DNA of 64,000 nucleotides from contig CM072806.1 in the NCBI GenBank assembly GCA_037013495.1, forward strand, positions 7,618,001 through 7,682,000, given 5' to 3'. A program made the translations under genes and the position numbers. Below the pieces are notes generated by a model. That model was not told the origin of the DNA, did not search any database, and saw only the letters and a program-made list of their open reading frames with translations. This DNA is from Hippophae tibetana (taxonomy: Eukaryota; Streptophyta; Magnoliopsida; Rosales; Elaeagnaceae). Positions 12,079 through 25,102 of the stretch are shown here, in pieces (the first letter of the stretch is position 1; each line of letters opens with the position of its first letter).

Positions 12079-12560
12079 TGAGAATAAGACTTTGTTTGGC
12101 TAATGTACACTACCCTTGGTCAAGGCAAAGAAGGCAATCGACATGCCGGGAACACTTCCAATGAACCTTCAAAAGCACCTAAGAGGAGTTTTAGGTACAA
12201 ATCAACTTCCCTTTATAATATACTTGAGTGTATTATTCCGGAAATGATTGAGCATTCATGAAAAGGAGCATAACTTGGGATTGCTGATAATTTTCGAATA
12301 ACCCCCATTGAGAGAGAAGATAATTCAGTGGTTATCTGATAAGTGTACTTGTTAAGAGGGGGATTTGGAGCTTTGCTATTGCAATTGTAATTGTTAAGTA
12401 ACTGCTAGCTCCATGGTCTTAGAAGCCTCCAATTTTCCTGTTGTTTTAGGTGGGAGTTTTGTAATTGATCCAAGATTGTAAAGACTTTGGAGGGCTTTAC
12501 TCTTTGTGCATCAAATGTCAATTTAATTTGTAAAATGAATACAACCATTTCTTATTCTGG
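12079..12560 (+). other. 3' untranslated region of the U-box gene
   Basis: Non-coding, moderately GC-balanced sequence continues after the TGA until about 12540, where an AATGAATAC polyadenylation-like word occurs after a TTTGTG-rich stretch. This suggests a 3' UTR of roughly 450 bases. The exact end is an estimate. Confidence 0.45.
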
Positions 12561-15034
12561 TACTGTTTTTCATTCTTATTTTTTTGTACACTGCATTGTG
12601 ATTAGAATGAAAGTTTTGCCAATTATTAAGTACTCTGTTATGTTTGTATAACGTATTCAGTTATTTCAGACTATAGTGGTCTGAGTCCTGATAGATCCTG
12701 CCAATGAAAACATGTGCAATGGCTTTACCAATTTGGGAGAAGAATGGACACATGTGTTTGTGGTGTACTTTATCCTTCTGCGTGAAGAGTTAAGAACAGG
12801 AAGGACCCTCATTGTTACTTCTCATTCGGTTACTGTTGAATTGAAAAGAAAGACATGAAAGCTCAGAGAATAGTAGCATTCAGCTGACATTTGTCCATCC
12901 AAAACGTGAGAGCAGTCGACCACTATCCAGAGCAAGTGCGCAATTATATATAGTTTGCATAATTAAGTTTTTATATGTGAACGAAAAAATAATAACGAAG
13001 GAATTATATTTTAAATTCGTATTTATTAATTGAGATACTAAAAATCAGTTATTTTTATAAAGAGGTTATAGAAGTATATTATAGATTTTTTTTTTGTGAA
13101 AATGGAACATTATAAATTCATTTTTTTTATAATTTTTTTTTGTAAAGGTATCAAATTTGTGATGTTCTATCTAATAGGTAAAATTAAAGTACAATTTTAT
13201 TAAAAAATTATTTTCCCATTAATTCATTGAAAAATCAAAATGAAGTTTTATTGCTTTGGGAATTTTTGTTAATAAATTTGGAAGATTTGTTATTCTTATA
13301 ATGAATTGGAGATTCACGAATCCAGGAAAAGTAGTAGACCATGACTATGAGGCTCAATGATGTAGCTAGCTATTTTATTAATATGAAATTAAATGTTGGC
13401 TAAAGTAAAATAGAGATGTATGAACTCTTTTGCCATTTGTTTATTACTCTGCGAAAGAGTCTAATGATTCCTATTAATCGATATAGGGAATGCATGAAGT
13501 TATATTAAAAGTATGAGGTATAAGGGTCCCATTTACTTTAGACAACCCATACCTGTGATCTTTTTAGCCTTTGTGAATAACCCTTTGTATATTTTTCTCA
13601 CCATTCCATAATTGGTCAACTTTTTTGAGTGATTACTGAACTTGAACTAAGGGTGTTAGTGTGGATTGGAGCCCGATTGTCTAGACAAAACCCAAATTAC
13701 ATTACATTCAGACTTAATTTGAGCAAGTTCGAATAATACTTACATAAAAATAATTATAAATTCTTGTTATAATTTTTTATGTATGCTACTCATTAATGTA
13801 ATGATAAATTAATTTCATTTATTTTTCTATTATTGTTATTATTGTTGCAACTTTTACCGTCTACATCATCAATCGAAAAGGGGAATCAAAGATGGGTCCA
13901 AACTCCAATCTCTTACAACTTGTACGAATCCTCGCACGAGCTCGACTCTTTGCTCTGCAACTTTGTTCTCATCTTTAATAGCAAAAACTTATAGAGAGAA
14001 TATACTCTCTAGGCTTCTTATCCAATTTAGGTATTGGGTTTTTCTTCTTTCGATCTAGTTGTAATTGATTTTGCTATTGCTCTTTGTTAGTTGTGTTCTG
14101 GTTGTGTTTTGGCGATTGTTTTCTAGTTTTGTGTGTTCAATTTATTGTTTAAGTCCAAACTAACTTTAAAACTCCAAAAAGTCAAGAACATCTAATCGAA
14201 TCATATATATATATATATATTCTAATAAGTAATATAATGACAAACAATATTATTAGAAATTAATTTTTAATTTTTTTTTTATTTTTTGTTTTTATGTTTT
14301 AAAAATTAAAATTAAAATAACTAAAAATAAATACAAATAATTAATTAAATCATATTTAACAACTAAGAAAATATTTAGAAATATTTAATTCTTCAATTTT
14401 CTAAACATGTGAATCATTAACATCATCCTAATATAATTATTAATCAATTACATGATCGATTAAATCTAAGGTAACATGTATTGTTCTCTCAAGTAAACTA
14501 CATATCATATAGTAATTAACATAATCACAATTTTATATCAATTAAATTGCAAATTACTTATTAAATTAATCAATTATGAATTACATATATAAGAATAATA
14601 CATTTATGTTTAAAAACTATGCATATTATTTAATCAAAACAAACAATCAAATAATTCTTCAAATATATTTAATTGTCTCTATAAATCAATTATTTGCTAA
14701 ATATTTATAACGAAAAAACCAGATTAAATAATATAATTAAATTAAAATATCAATTGAGGATAAAATATTAGATTATCATACGTTTAAAATCGAATTCAAA
14801 AGACTCATATATTAATAAATTAATTAAACATAATTAGATATAAAAATTAATAAATATTTTACCTATATTATACATAAAACTAATATTTATAAAAAATAAT
14901 AATTAATATATATTAATTATTTTTTCAATAATTTAAGATTTTGAAAAATGATAAGTGCGAGAAATTCATTGACTAAACCTCCGAAGTTTGACGGGGAGCT
15001 TGAAAATTGAAAACGTAATGTTGATGTGTCGGTA
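12561..15034. other. Intergenic region, no gene supported
   Basis: Spacer DNA. The part at 13850-14160 looks like an untranslated leader (CT-rich, ending in AATTTAG/GTATTGGGTT, a possible splice donor) but yields only a 28-codon ORF from an ATG near 13891, with no family match. It may be a displaced gene 5' end. The rest (14160-14940) is plain AT-rich DNA with a TA run at about 14203-14220. Confidence 0.5.
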
Positions 15035-15040
15035 AACAAG

Positions 15041-15263
15041 TGTTAGGGAAGTGCCAGCTCCGTAGATTGTTTAGGACTGTTGGTTAGTTCAGACTTCAGA
15101 GAGCTACTTGTGTACTTGTATTTTTACTCAGTGTATATAAAGAGAGGCTATCATCGTGTAATGTGCCATATTCGTTAATACAAGATTAAGTTTCGTGTCT
15201 ATCTCAAAATATCTTTCTTGTTTTTCATTTTCTTTCCACTTTCATGAGGTTTATGGTTAACCA
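15041..15263 (+). mobile_element. Solo LTR, Ty1/copia-like, 223 bp
   Basis: It starts TGTTAGGG and ends GGTTAACCA, so the ends are TG...CA with a near-inverted TGTTA/TAACCA pair. It is flanked by the direct repeat AACAAG at 15035-15040 and 15264-15269. A TATATAA box at 15134-15140 in the middle, followed by AATACAAGA-type sequence, matches the U3/R layout of short plant copia LTRs. No primer-binding site, polypurine tract or internal domain adjoins it, so it is read as a solo LTR left by recombination. A 6-bp duplication is one base longer than the usual 5 bp; the sixth base may be chance. Confidence 0.65.
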
Positions 15264-15269
15264 AACAAG

Positions 15270-15658
15270 TTATATTAATCTAATTATTAATATTATATGT
15301 AGTTGTTTTTTTTATTAATTAAATTATTTTATTTTTTACAATTTTCTACTTGAATTATTATAAAGTATTTTAATAAAAAAAATTAGCTAAATTCATTTAT
15401 AATTTTGAGTAACGTGAATATGTGTAAAATTGTAAGATTTTTCATAAATAACCTTACAATTATATGTTTATAACAATTGATTCAAATTATTTTTTTTACC
15501 AATTTGATTTTTTTTGTTTAGAGTAATTGATGAAAACACTTTAAAATAATTTAGTTAATAAATATAAAACAAATAATAATAATAATACCAAATTAAATAA
15601 TTTATTACAATATTAATTGTTAGAAAAATATTTTCTCATTATTATTTTATTTCAAACC
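15270..15658. other. AT-rich spacer
   Basis: Low-complexity A/T-rich DNA between the solo LTR and the CACTA-like element. No coding or repeat structure was recognised. Confidence 0.5.
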
Positions 15659-15899
15659 AGTCACTACTAATACATACATATAGTCTCGGACATTTAGTCT
15701 TATTTTTTAAAAAAATTAAGGCCATAAACATAAACTATTAATTTTTTCTTCTTTACACTAAATTAACATAAAAAACAATTATCAATTTTTTTTATATTAT
15801 TCCCTTTTTCCCTCTTTTTCCTTCTTTTTACACCAAATTAACACTAAAAACTTTTATCAAATTTTTTTATATTTCCCTTTTTTCTTTTATTTTTTTCCT

Positions 15900-17100
15900 T
15901 TCTCGGCCCTAATATAACCTAGGGTTTTCGTATAGAGCATATATATACATTCTTTTTCAGAGATGATCAATTAACCCTCTCTAGTTATTGCTCTGCATCT
16001 CCTCTTGTCTCGTCTCGCCGTCCATCATTGTATAACTGTTCTCATTTTCTTGTTTCTTTTTCCCCTTCGCGTCCTGGAGATGTATTTCCTCATCGCGCGA
16101 TTGATCTGCTCTTCGAATTCACTCTAGCTGAGGTACATATATTCAAATTTTGTTTATTAAGTAATCATCCCATGGATGTTTTGCATCTTGTTTTCCCTCC
16201 TGTTGCAATATCTGTTCTTTGTGTGCTAGTATGTCATTATTCCTTATTTGTTGTTTTGTCTCATATCGATGAACCCATTACTAAAAATTCTTGTTTAGAA
16301 TTTTTGGGATGACTTTGATCTGATTAATAGAACCCAAGTTTTAATTTTTGGGATGACTTTGATCTGATTAATAGAACCCAAGTTTTAATTTTTGGGGTAT
16401 TATATTATTACTCTTTGTTTTAGTTTACATTGAAGTTATAATCCTGAGAGAAGTAAATTCATTTTACTATTTGAGTTCTCATATAAATTCTTCTGTTATG
16501 ATAAAAAAAAATTTCTATTGTTGATTATAATTTTTTTTGTTTATACTATTGCAGTGACATTTTGCTAGCAATTGATATATTCTCTTTCCATATATTGGTA
16601 GGGGTAAGTTAATGCTCATGCTTAAATTTTCTTTTATTAGCTTTAGATGCAAATAAAATAATTCTTGTATAGTTGTGTTGGTTAAATGTGTGTTACTACT
16701 GGAGGTTGTTTATGATGTTCTTTGGTTTCAATTTTTTTGGTTTGTGCAGAAAGTATATATGTATTTTAGGGGGTACAAATGAGATTATTTTTTGTTGTGA
16801 TCTAATTGCCCTTCAAATTATATTTTTTTTTCAGGATAAATTTGCATATAAATGCATGTCTCCTTTTACATTTGTTATCACTTTGAGTATAAGTTTGAAA
16901 GGATAATGAGTACGCCAAAATCCAAATACATATTAAGATATTAGTTGTAATGTTTCATCAATAATTGATGTTCTATTATAGCTTCACATTTATGGTTTAA
17001 CATTCAAAATGAATGCTTTGATTGATATAGATATTTTTGTAGAGGTCTTCTTTGTACGCCTTCAAGGGATTGGCTGGTAAGTTTTTCCTGATTGGAGTAC
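15900..17100 (+). pseudogene. Promoter- and exon-like segment inside the CACTA-like element, no long ORF
   Basis: A telo-box-like AACCTAGGGTTTT at about 15917, a TATATATA box near 15941 and a CT-rich leader (15970-16060) resemble promoters of housekeeping genes such as ribosomal-protein genes. An exon-like stretch ends CTAGCTGAG/GTACAT near 16131. Further splice-like sites are TTTTTTTTCAG near 16834, TTTTTGTAG near 17041 and GGCTG/GTAAGT near 17075. The open frames present (16028-16312, 16673-16906) begin at TTG or are low-complexity and match no family. It is probably a captured 5' gene fragment or the source of a non-coding transcript. The donor gene was not recognised. Confidence 0.4.
16299..16386 (+). 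repeat. Exact 44-bp tandem duplication
   Basis: The units at 16299-16342 and 16343-16386 are identical. A third begins (AATTTTTGGGG) at 16387. The unit starts AATTTTTGGGATGACTTT and ends CCCAAGTTTT. Perfect identity inside an otherwise decayed element indicates a recent duplication. Confidence 0.92.
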
Positions 17101-17494
17101 ACTTGACAATGCTTTTAAAAATGATTGGTGGAAGTCTTAGTATAACTAACCATTTAAGAGGTTCAATCACAGTATTACAAGGTTAGGACTCAATTTTGTA
17201 ATGGGAGATGTACTAGGTCCAAATAGATTACTTTCTAATCTAGGGCACCAAGCGTACCAATGCACTAGGAGCACCCGCGCAACAAGGCACCACGCACTAG
17301 GCAGCAAGGAGCAGACGCACTATGTTTTTAGTCTCAAAATAGATGAGCATAGTATTTATTTTTAAGTTATTTCTATTGTACACTATATTTATTATTTTTT
17401 AGTATATAATAAACTCTCAAATTTAATTATACTTTTAATTTTAATATTGTAATTAATATTTATATATATTTTAATTTATGTATACTCTATGAAC

Positions 17495-17720
17495 TCGGTT
17501 ATTAGAAAAATAGAGGTCATCAATTATATCTATAACCTCGATGATTAGAAAACTGAGGTCATAGGAGAGTACATTTGGTCTCGGTTATTAGAAAAACTGA
17601 AGCCATAGATACCACTTATGGCCTCAGTTTTTTAATTACCGAGGTCATAGATCGTTATCTATGATCTCTCTCGCTTATGTTTTAGTTCTTATAAACGTGG
17701 TTATAGACTTACGATAATGA
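17495..17720. repeat. Subterminal direct/inverted repeats of the CACTA-like element
   Basis: CTCGGTTATTAGAAAAA occurs near 17496 and 17579. The complementary forms GGCCTCAGTTTTTTAATTACCG and ATAACCTCGATGATTAG lie between them, and GAGGTCATAG/GAGGTCAT recurs four times. Clustered short repeats near an end are typical transposase-binding arrays. Confidence 0.65.
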
Positions 17721-18079
17721 TTAAAAAACGAGATCATATATATATTTTTATAATAATGAGTTATTTGAAATTACTTTTCCAAAAAGTAGATTAAAAAAGC
17801 TACACGTTTATCTTCATGTCACCAAATGAGCTTTAATGTAACCCATTCTTACGAATCAATAGGTAGTTTAGTATTATACCAAATTCTAGTACAACATTAA
17901 TAGTATACACAAGATTCAGAAGGACATTGTTACACCAATGAAATAAAATGTATTTTTTTCTCTTTTTTTATTTTAATTAAAATATTAATTATATTAAAAA
18001 ATTAAAAATACATCACATTATTATAAAAACAATTTATTGCACATAAAATGGAGCTAGGAAATTGATGGATTGTGGATAT

Positions 18080-18399
18080 TAGGGGTGTCCATCGAGCTAG
18101 TTCGGTTCGATTTTGGTTAAAAAACTTTAACCAAATCGGACTGGATCAGACCATTTAAAACGGTTTTAATTAATACAAATTGGACCAAACATTTTGATTT
18201 ATAAAATTGTTCAGTCCGGTTCGATTTCCGATTTGGTTTGATTTTTTGACACATTTAATGATAAATATTGCAAAAAATTTAATATATTATTAAATCGGTC
18301 GGGTTTGATTCGACTGGTCTCAAATTAATACAAACTGAACTATACTATTTGATTGGTAAAATCGTTAAGTTTGATCCGGTCTGATTTATGGACACCCTA
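18080..18399. mobile_element. hAT-like MITE, 320 bp
   Basis: The terminal inverted repeats are TAGGGGTGTCCAT on the left and ATGGACACCCTA on the right. The flanks GTGGATAT (18072-18079) and ATGGGTAT (18400-18407) match at 6 of 8 bases, fitting the 8-bp duplications of hAT elements. The interior is largely self-complementary, with repeated words such as TTCGGTTCGATTT, AAATCGG and GGTTTGATT. No ORF is present. This end sequence resembles a common plant MITE type. Confidence 0.75.
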
Positions 18400-18407
18400 A
18401 TGGGTAT

Positions 18408-21400
18408 ATATATATATATACCGAGAAACTTTAATATTACAACAAAGTTTGTTTTTAACTCATAAAATATTATAACAGTTGAGTACATTAAATACCAATT
18501 TTTTTTAAAAGGTGTAGAATAAATGAAATAAAATGAATTAACGAAATTAAAAATTTATTTTTTATGCAGTAAAAACAACTAAAACTACATGAATTTATTA
18601 ATAGGGTTTTTCAAACTTCAATTTAATAAACCTTAGAAAGCACAAGTTTTATGTTGCAGCTTTTAAGCAGAGTATAATAAAATCTTTATACTTTTAGATA
18701 AGTGTAAAATAACAATTTTTATATATTAATTTTAAAAGAAAATTTGTACTGGTCACGTGCCACGAATGACACTTATGTGAGTCCGTCCTGAGCATATGAA
18801 TAACCTTTTTCGAGTGTTATTCAAGTTGTTTAAATTTTAACATGTATATGATTATATTATTCTATTTAATAGAATACTAGATCTTTTATATAAATTGATC
18901 TTTCGTCACTTTAGATTTTTAATATTTAAATTGTAATAATATTTAAACAAAAACATTAAATATAGATTTAAACTTATAAAAAGAAAATATGTCAAAATAA
19001 AACAAATTATGTAATCATCCTCATATCTAGGTAAATAAAAAATCATAATAGATTAAAATCTAGATGTATTATCTTTATTGAATTAAATTAATAAAAAAAA
19101 CAATTCAAATAAAGTTTATATAACGAGAGACTCTCTCTAGAGTAGCAAACAAAATCTAAACAGATAGTTAAGTTTTCAAAGAGAAAAGAAGAAAAGTTTT
19201 ATTCTTTTTAAAAAATAGACTTTTCATGGCATGTTCGTTAACTAAAAACAAGAAGATTATGTTAATGATCTTAGTTTAGTTGAAAATGCAAAGGATTTAG
19301 AATTCACAAAGTGTTTTCCAAAACTAAAGAGAAGTACATGGAGTTAGCAATTCATTACATTGTTATATACATAAAATTATTTATATTATATATTGAGGTG
19401 TTAATTTTTTATTTGGTATAAATTAATAATTTTGATTATTTTCATCATTAAGTCAAATTAAATGAAATACATGTTAATTTTAAAACGGATGAAATTTCTC
19501 TTCTGAATTTATTCTTCCATTGAAAAAAGAAGAAGATTTATTTGCATGCTTAATCTTGTTTTATATTTAAATTCTTCTAATGAAAATATATGTTTACTAT
19601 TCTTATAATATAAATAAATAATTAGATCATTTAGAGAAAAAATAAACTATATGAGTCAATAGGACTGTAAATAGTGATTGGTTCGCGGAAATTTGAAGCA
19701 CACGTAAATACTTATTTATAACAAGGGCAAGCATTGCAGGGATTCTGAAAGTTAATGCGCTCGTGATTGTTTAAAATTAAAATAATATTTTTAAAATTTA
19801 TAATAATAAAAATAATAAATATTTAAAAGAGTGTATTAGTATTCATTATATTAATATTATTGTTATAAATTTTATGAATGTTAGATTTTTTATGTTTTTA
19901 ATTTTTTTTGAATTATAATACTATTTTGAATTATAACTAAATAAAAAGAAAAAAAATATGAAACCAACCTTTGAAATATGATCCAAATATCGGTACTTAA
20001 ATTTTTTAAAGATAATTTCGTTTCTATAAAAACTTTGGAAAATTCAGGAAAATATTGAGAACTTTATCAAAATTATGATTTTTTTTATTTATAAAATTTC
20101 ATAAAGTATAATAAAAATCAATAAATTTTACTTTAGTTTTTTTAAATGTATTTATACTTTAAACTAATTTTCTTATTATATATATATATATTAATACTTG
20201 ATGTTTATTTTGATAAATAAGTAAATTAATTAATGAGAAAACAACAACATGATAGTACTTGAAATTTAGCATAATTATTTATATTATAATTATAATAGTA
20301 TTATATATGTATAAATATGAACAGTAGATATAATTATTTGAAGAGTAAAAACTCAAAATTATAGGTACTAGCCGTACTACTAGCAAAGAAATTTTGATAA
20401 TAAAAAGTCAAAATATTGTCGGAAATTTAAAAAAATAATATTTTAATTGAAGATATAATAATCATAAATAGATAAATTAAAAATTTAATTATTTAAAAAA
20501 TATATAAAATAAAAAACTTAATGATAAACGACATTTTGTTGATATTAGTCAACATTTTATATACATTATATTCATAATATCTACGAGTTTTTAATCATAG
20601 TATTTATTTTCAAATAAGTAAGAAAAATTTATAATATAACATGAACATATGTATTTAAACATTGAGTGTTAGTGTATGAGTTAATATATATTATAAAAAT
20701 GACATTTAAATTTATGTTTATTTTTATGTTAATTTAGTCTTATTATTATTAAAAAAATGATAATTTTTTTATGTTTTATTTATTTTAATTTTTCAATTAT
20801 AATTTATTCAGTTTAAATAGTGTGTATTTAATATAATTAAAAATATAAAAAAATATAAAAAATCAACTTTATTATTGTGTAGTATTTTTTAACAATAATA
20901 ATATTAAATAAATAACATAAATGTCATTTTTACAATGATGAAAAAGTCTTGCAATTATTTTCAATAAATATAATATTTATTTGCCAAATAAATTTTGTGA
21001 TCCTTTTAATGAAGTTATACTGCATCACCAGACTATTCCTATTGGCAATTTAAAATGCAATTTTATCAACGAATAATGTGTTACTTCTACTCTTCTGTTG
21101 TATAAATAAATGCTATTTTTTAATGAATGCTTTGATTTTTAACATTTTCATTACTTTTTTAGAAACATCTTTTCATTCATGCATTTAAAAATACAAATTA
21201 AATAACTATTTTACTCATAAATTTTAATCTAAATTATCAAATAAATTTCGTGATCCTTTCACAAAATTTAATGAAGTTATATGCAGCACTAAATATGATT
21301 TAATAATTATATTTAATTTAAATTTAAATAAAATATTTATTATTTTACATTTCTCTATAAAAAATCATAAATATAATCTATAATATCAAAATAATATATT

Positions 21401-24400
21401 ATTAAATCAATATAATATTAGATACTATTATTAATCGATCCTATAAATAGATCCCTTTATTCACGGTATGCTTTCTAAATCACAAATACAAATTCTTCAA
21501 TTATTCAATGACTTTTCAATTAAAATCTTATAAGTAACTAATATAACTATTTAAGTATAGAAAAGAATACTATTACTCTAATTATTTACTCCTTTATTTC
21601 ATGATATAGATTAGTAAGTCAAATGATGAACACAGTAAACACATAAATCATATTCAATGTTACTCTTTAATCGTATATTTAAAAATATTTTGTTTTTATA
21701 GTTCCAAAATATATAAGTACTTAATAACAATAATTTCATTATCGGATAAATATGAATAAATGAAAGAAAAATTATTGATAATGAATGTTGTTTGAATTTG
21801 AGTTTGCATATTTTGAGATATTCACTTGTGAAAATATAATTTTGAGTTAGCAGCGAGTAAACAATTCTACGAATTTGTTTAAATTTAGAAATTTAATCCA
21901 ATATGTTAGATCCGGATAATATCTGATTAATAAATTTCATAATTAAATTTGATTTAAATTAAAAATTATACAATTCGTTCAGATTTATATTTACAGATTT
22001 TATAATCTGTTATATCTTATTTGTATCGAATTATTATTAAATTATAAATAAATACATATTTTATTTTATAATATATTATATTTAAATATTATATTATTAT
22101 TTAACTTAAAATATAAATATAAATATTTATAATAATTTAATAATTATGTAGATATAATTCTTATTTTTTTAATTGTTACTATAAATAATAATATTTATTA
22201 TAAAAATATTAATTTAATATTATATTTTATATATAATAATAACTTATAAATTAATTTTAATATCAATTTAATTATATTTGATTAAAAAAAATATGAATTA
22301 ATATCAATTTAATTATATTTGATTAGAAAAAAACATGAATTAGTTCGATTGTATAATTAAATTGAATTTAAATTAAAAATAAATAATTTTAATATGTTTT
22401 TTTGTTTTAATTTAAAAAATATGTTAAAATTTTGAAAATAAGAGGTGGGTGTGGGACTCAACAAAAAATACAAAGGAGTCGATGTCTAGTACAAAAAACA
22501 AAAACGAAATGCGTTGATGAATCGTTGACTGCGTCTTCTTCATTATTAGATAGTCAAATTCATTGGCGTGCTGCTTACCTGTTTCCTGAGTCTAGGGAAA
22601 ATAAAAATAAAAATGTAAAATAAGTAAGACAGGGTTATATACAATAATTGTTTGGTAAAATAGTGAATTCTATTGACGTCATTGCTTACAGATTTTTTTT
22701 TTAAACTTTTATGTAGCATAAGAGTTTAGACTGTATCTGGAAATGAAAGAGACAAGTTTTCTTGAATGTCTAAAATATAAGGCTTGAAATTTTGTTAATA
22801 AATTTAAACTAAATAATATTTTAAAAATTTATAATAATAAAAATAATATCTAATAATATTATTAAATATGATTTATTTGAATAATATTTAGTATTAAATA
22901 AATATAAAAATATAATTTTTAAGAATTTATTATTTTTATTAAATTTCATATTTATTTCTAAATACTTGTTAAGATAGTATTATTTAGTGACTTGACTCAA
23001 ATTTATTTTGTCTCGAATTTGATTAAGAAAATTATGGGGTGAGCCTCAGTTAGTAATATTGACATTAGTTGAGGATGAGAATGAAAGACAAAACGTTTTC
23101 TTTGACCACTTTTCCAGAATTCACAACATCGACTACTTATAAGATTCTTTCTTTTAATTTTCATGTAAAATCATTGTGACCCACCCTGCATAGTGCATAG
23201 TACCTGACCGAACCTCTGATGTGTTCACTGAAATCAGCAGTAGTTTTTATCTATTTATTTTTATAAGATTTTTTTTGTTTGGCCAAGATCATTTATAAGA
23301 TTGAAATGTTAATATTTATAAAAATAACTAGTTTGATATCATAAAATTTTGGAAAGAACATTAACAATGGAAATTTTATAAAACTTAAGTTTTTTTAAAT
23401 AATACTATATATCACAAAATTACTAAGAATTATGACTTCATGATATAGCCTATATTATTGAGATTTTTAAAAAATTCATCAAGATCTTATTACAAAATTA
23501 GAAATTTTTGGGGTATTTTAATAAAACATATTTATCTTCTGTTTTTCATATTGATTATACCCTTTATATATGGGAAAATGCATGAAGTTTGCACCAAATG
23601 TATCAACATTTTTTTTTATTTAGAAAATATACTTCATTGGTAGATAGTAAATGAAAAAAAAAGAGTGATTCGTCAAGTAGTAAGATTTATATATATTTTT
23701 ATTTTTAGTTAAAGATTCAAATTACACAAAAAAAATATCATTTATTAAAAGAATTAAAAATTAAATAAAAGATGATAATGATCTACTAATTATGATTAAA
23801 GTATACAAAAATTATTAATATTATAAGTTCATTAGTTATTAAAAAATAGATAAAAATATAAAACTTTATAAAATATCAAAAATAAATAATGTGAAGTTTG
23901 CGTATTTTTTTAAAATTAATTGTTATGTGTTCAAACCTATGTAAGTTTAATTTTTGAGTTAAAATTGAATTAGTCAACACATTAACATAAAAAACACACA
24001 CATGTACTATACCAAAATAGATTATTAAAGTCGGTTAGTTAAATCAATTTAAAATTTTGTATTTTTTTCTACACATTTTATTCATTTTCTATTATCCTTA
24101 TAACCTATATTCGATCACATAATAACAAAAAAATATCAATTAATTACTTGATTCTTAAATTTATTACAAAAAAATAATTTACATACAATACATATATATA
24201 TATATATATATAACTTAAATTATAAATAAAATAATATCGTCTTTTTTGTCATAGATTTTGTAATATTTTTACTTTATTTTAAGAAGAGAAAGTTTGATTT
24301 ACTAATCACCAATAATGTCCCATTTATAGTGACAAGTAAACTAGCCAAGAGAGATGAGATGAAGTTGGATAAAAAAACAAGTCCATATAATAATTTATTT

Positions 24401-24879
24401 CACGGAATACATGGGCACATAAATATCCATCAAACAAACTGCCTAAACTTCAGAGACATAAGAATAGAAAAATTAAAACATTATAAAAATTATTATGGCG
24501 TTATTCTATACTATTCAAGATATCATATTTTTTCTTGATTTTATAATTTGAACAATGTGTTATGTCTAATTTTCTCGTAAATCATAAAAAAATTGTATAC
24601 GTAGCCCGACTTGTTCCAAGTAAAAAACTACATGTATTTAAATTGAAAATAATAATGTAATATCATTAATTCACAAAAAATAACTTATATATGTTAAAAG
24701 AGTATATTAGTAAAAAAGATTACCACATCAATATCGAAGTGATGTAATAATAATCTCATTCCTTCGAAATCATATTAACATTTTATTAATATTTTATTTA
24801 TAAAATATGAAGCTATTTGAAATTAAGCTGGTATTTTTAAAGTTATAATGAGTTCTAAATATGAAGTCAAGTGTAACTC
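18408..24879. other. Long AT-rich intergenic region, no gene supported
   Basis: No frame shows a recognisable protein. Small structures seen are a 41-bp tandem repeat at 22259-22341 and a pair of similar ~45-bp stretches near 20985 and 21238 (AAATAAATTT..GTGATCCTTT..TTTAATGAAGTTATA). A GC-richer island lies at 22440-22620 and another at 23040-23240; both give no family match. The short ORFs here (22432, 23458, 24329) are judged chance. Confidence 0.5.
22259..22341 (+). repeat. Imperfect ~41-bp tandem duplication
   Basis: AATATCAATTTAATTATATT recurs at 22259 and 22300, each followed by a TGATTA..AAAA..ATGAATT tail. There is slight divergence and a one-base length difference. Confidence 0.8.
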
Positions 24880-25102
24880 CGGTATGTTACGTGTCAACCA
24901 ACATTACGTCCTAGTATCGGTTGATATGTAAAACCGACGCTACACGTAAAACGTAATTTCGATTCTATATGTCAACTGACGTTATATTTTTAATTTTTTA
25001 AGTCTGTTTTTTTCAGTGTACCGATTTAAAATTCATTACAAAACAATTTTTTTCAAAAATCGATTTTAAATCTCGATTTAAATACTCTTTTTTATAGTAG
25101 TG
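24880..25102 (+). mobile_element. Degenerate CACTA-type MITE right end
   Basis: The segment ends TTTTTTATAGTAGTG at 25102 and carries the same internal order as 1-166 and 28570-28727: ACGT/CCGACGCTAC words, GTCAACYGACG, then a CCGATTTAAAATTCATT stretch and AAAATCGATTTTAAATCTCG. Many C-to-T changes mark it as old. No left CACTACTAC end was found upstream, so it is truncated or too diverged. Confidence 0.65.

Larger units (their letters stand above)
15662..17758. mobile_element. Decayed CACTA-like element with captured gene-like segment (candidate Pack-CACTA)
   Basis: The left terminus is CACTACTAATAC at 15662. The right terminus, on the opposite strand, is CATTATTATAAAAA ending at 17758, which equals the CACTACTACAAAAA terminus with three C-to-T changes. 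Both sides are flanked by AGT (15659-15661 and 17759-17761), the 3-bp duplication expected for CACTA elements. The right subterminal zone (17495-17720) contains several direct and inverted copies of CTCGGTTATTAGAAAAA and GAGGTCATAG. No transposase was found, so it is non-autonomous. The interior (15900-17100) looks like a promoter plus spliced leader, described separately. The decayed right end means it is old. Confidence 0.6.

Noticed and set aside
16028..16312. 94-codon ORF in the candidate Pack-CACTA
   Set aside because: It starts at TTG, crosses a likely splice donor at 16132 and shows no family feature.
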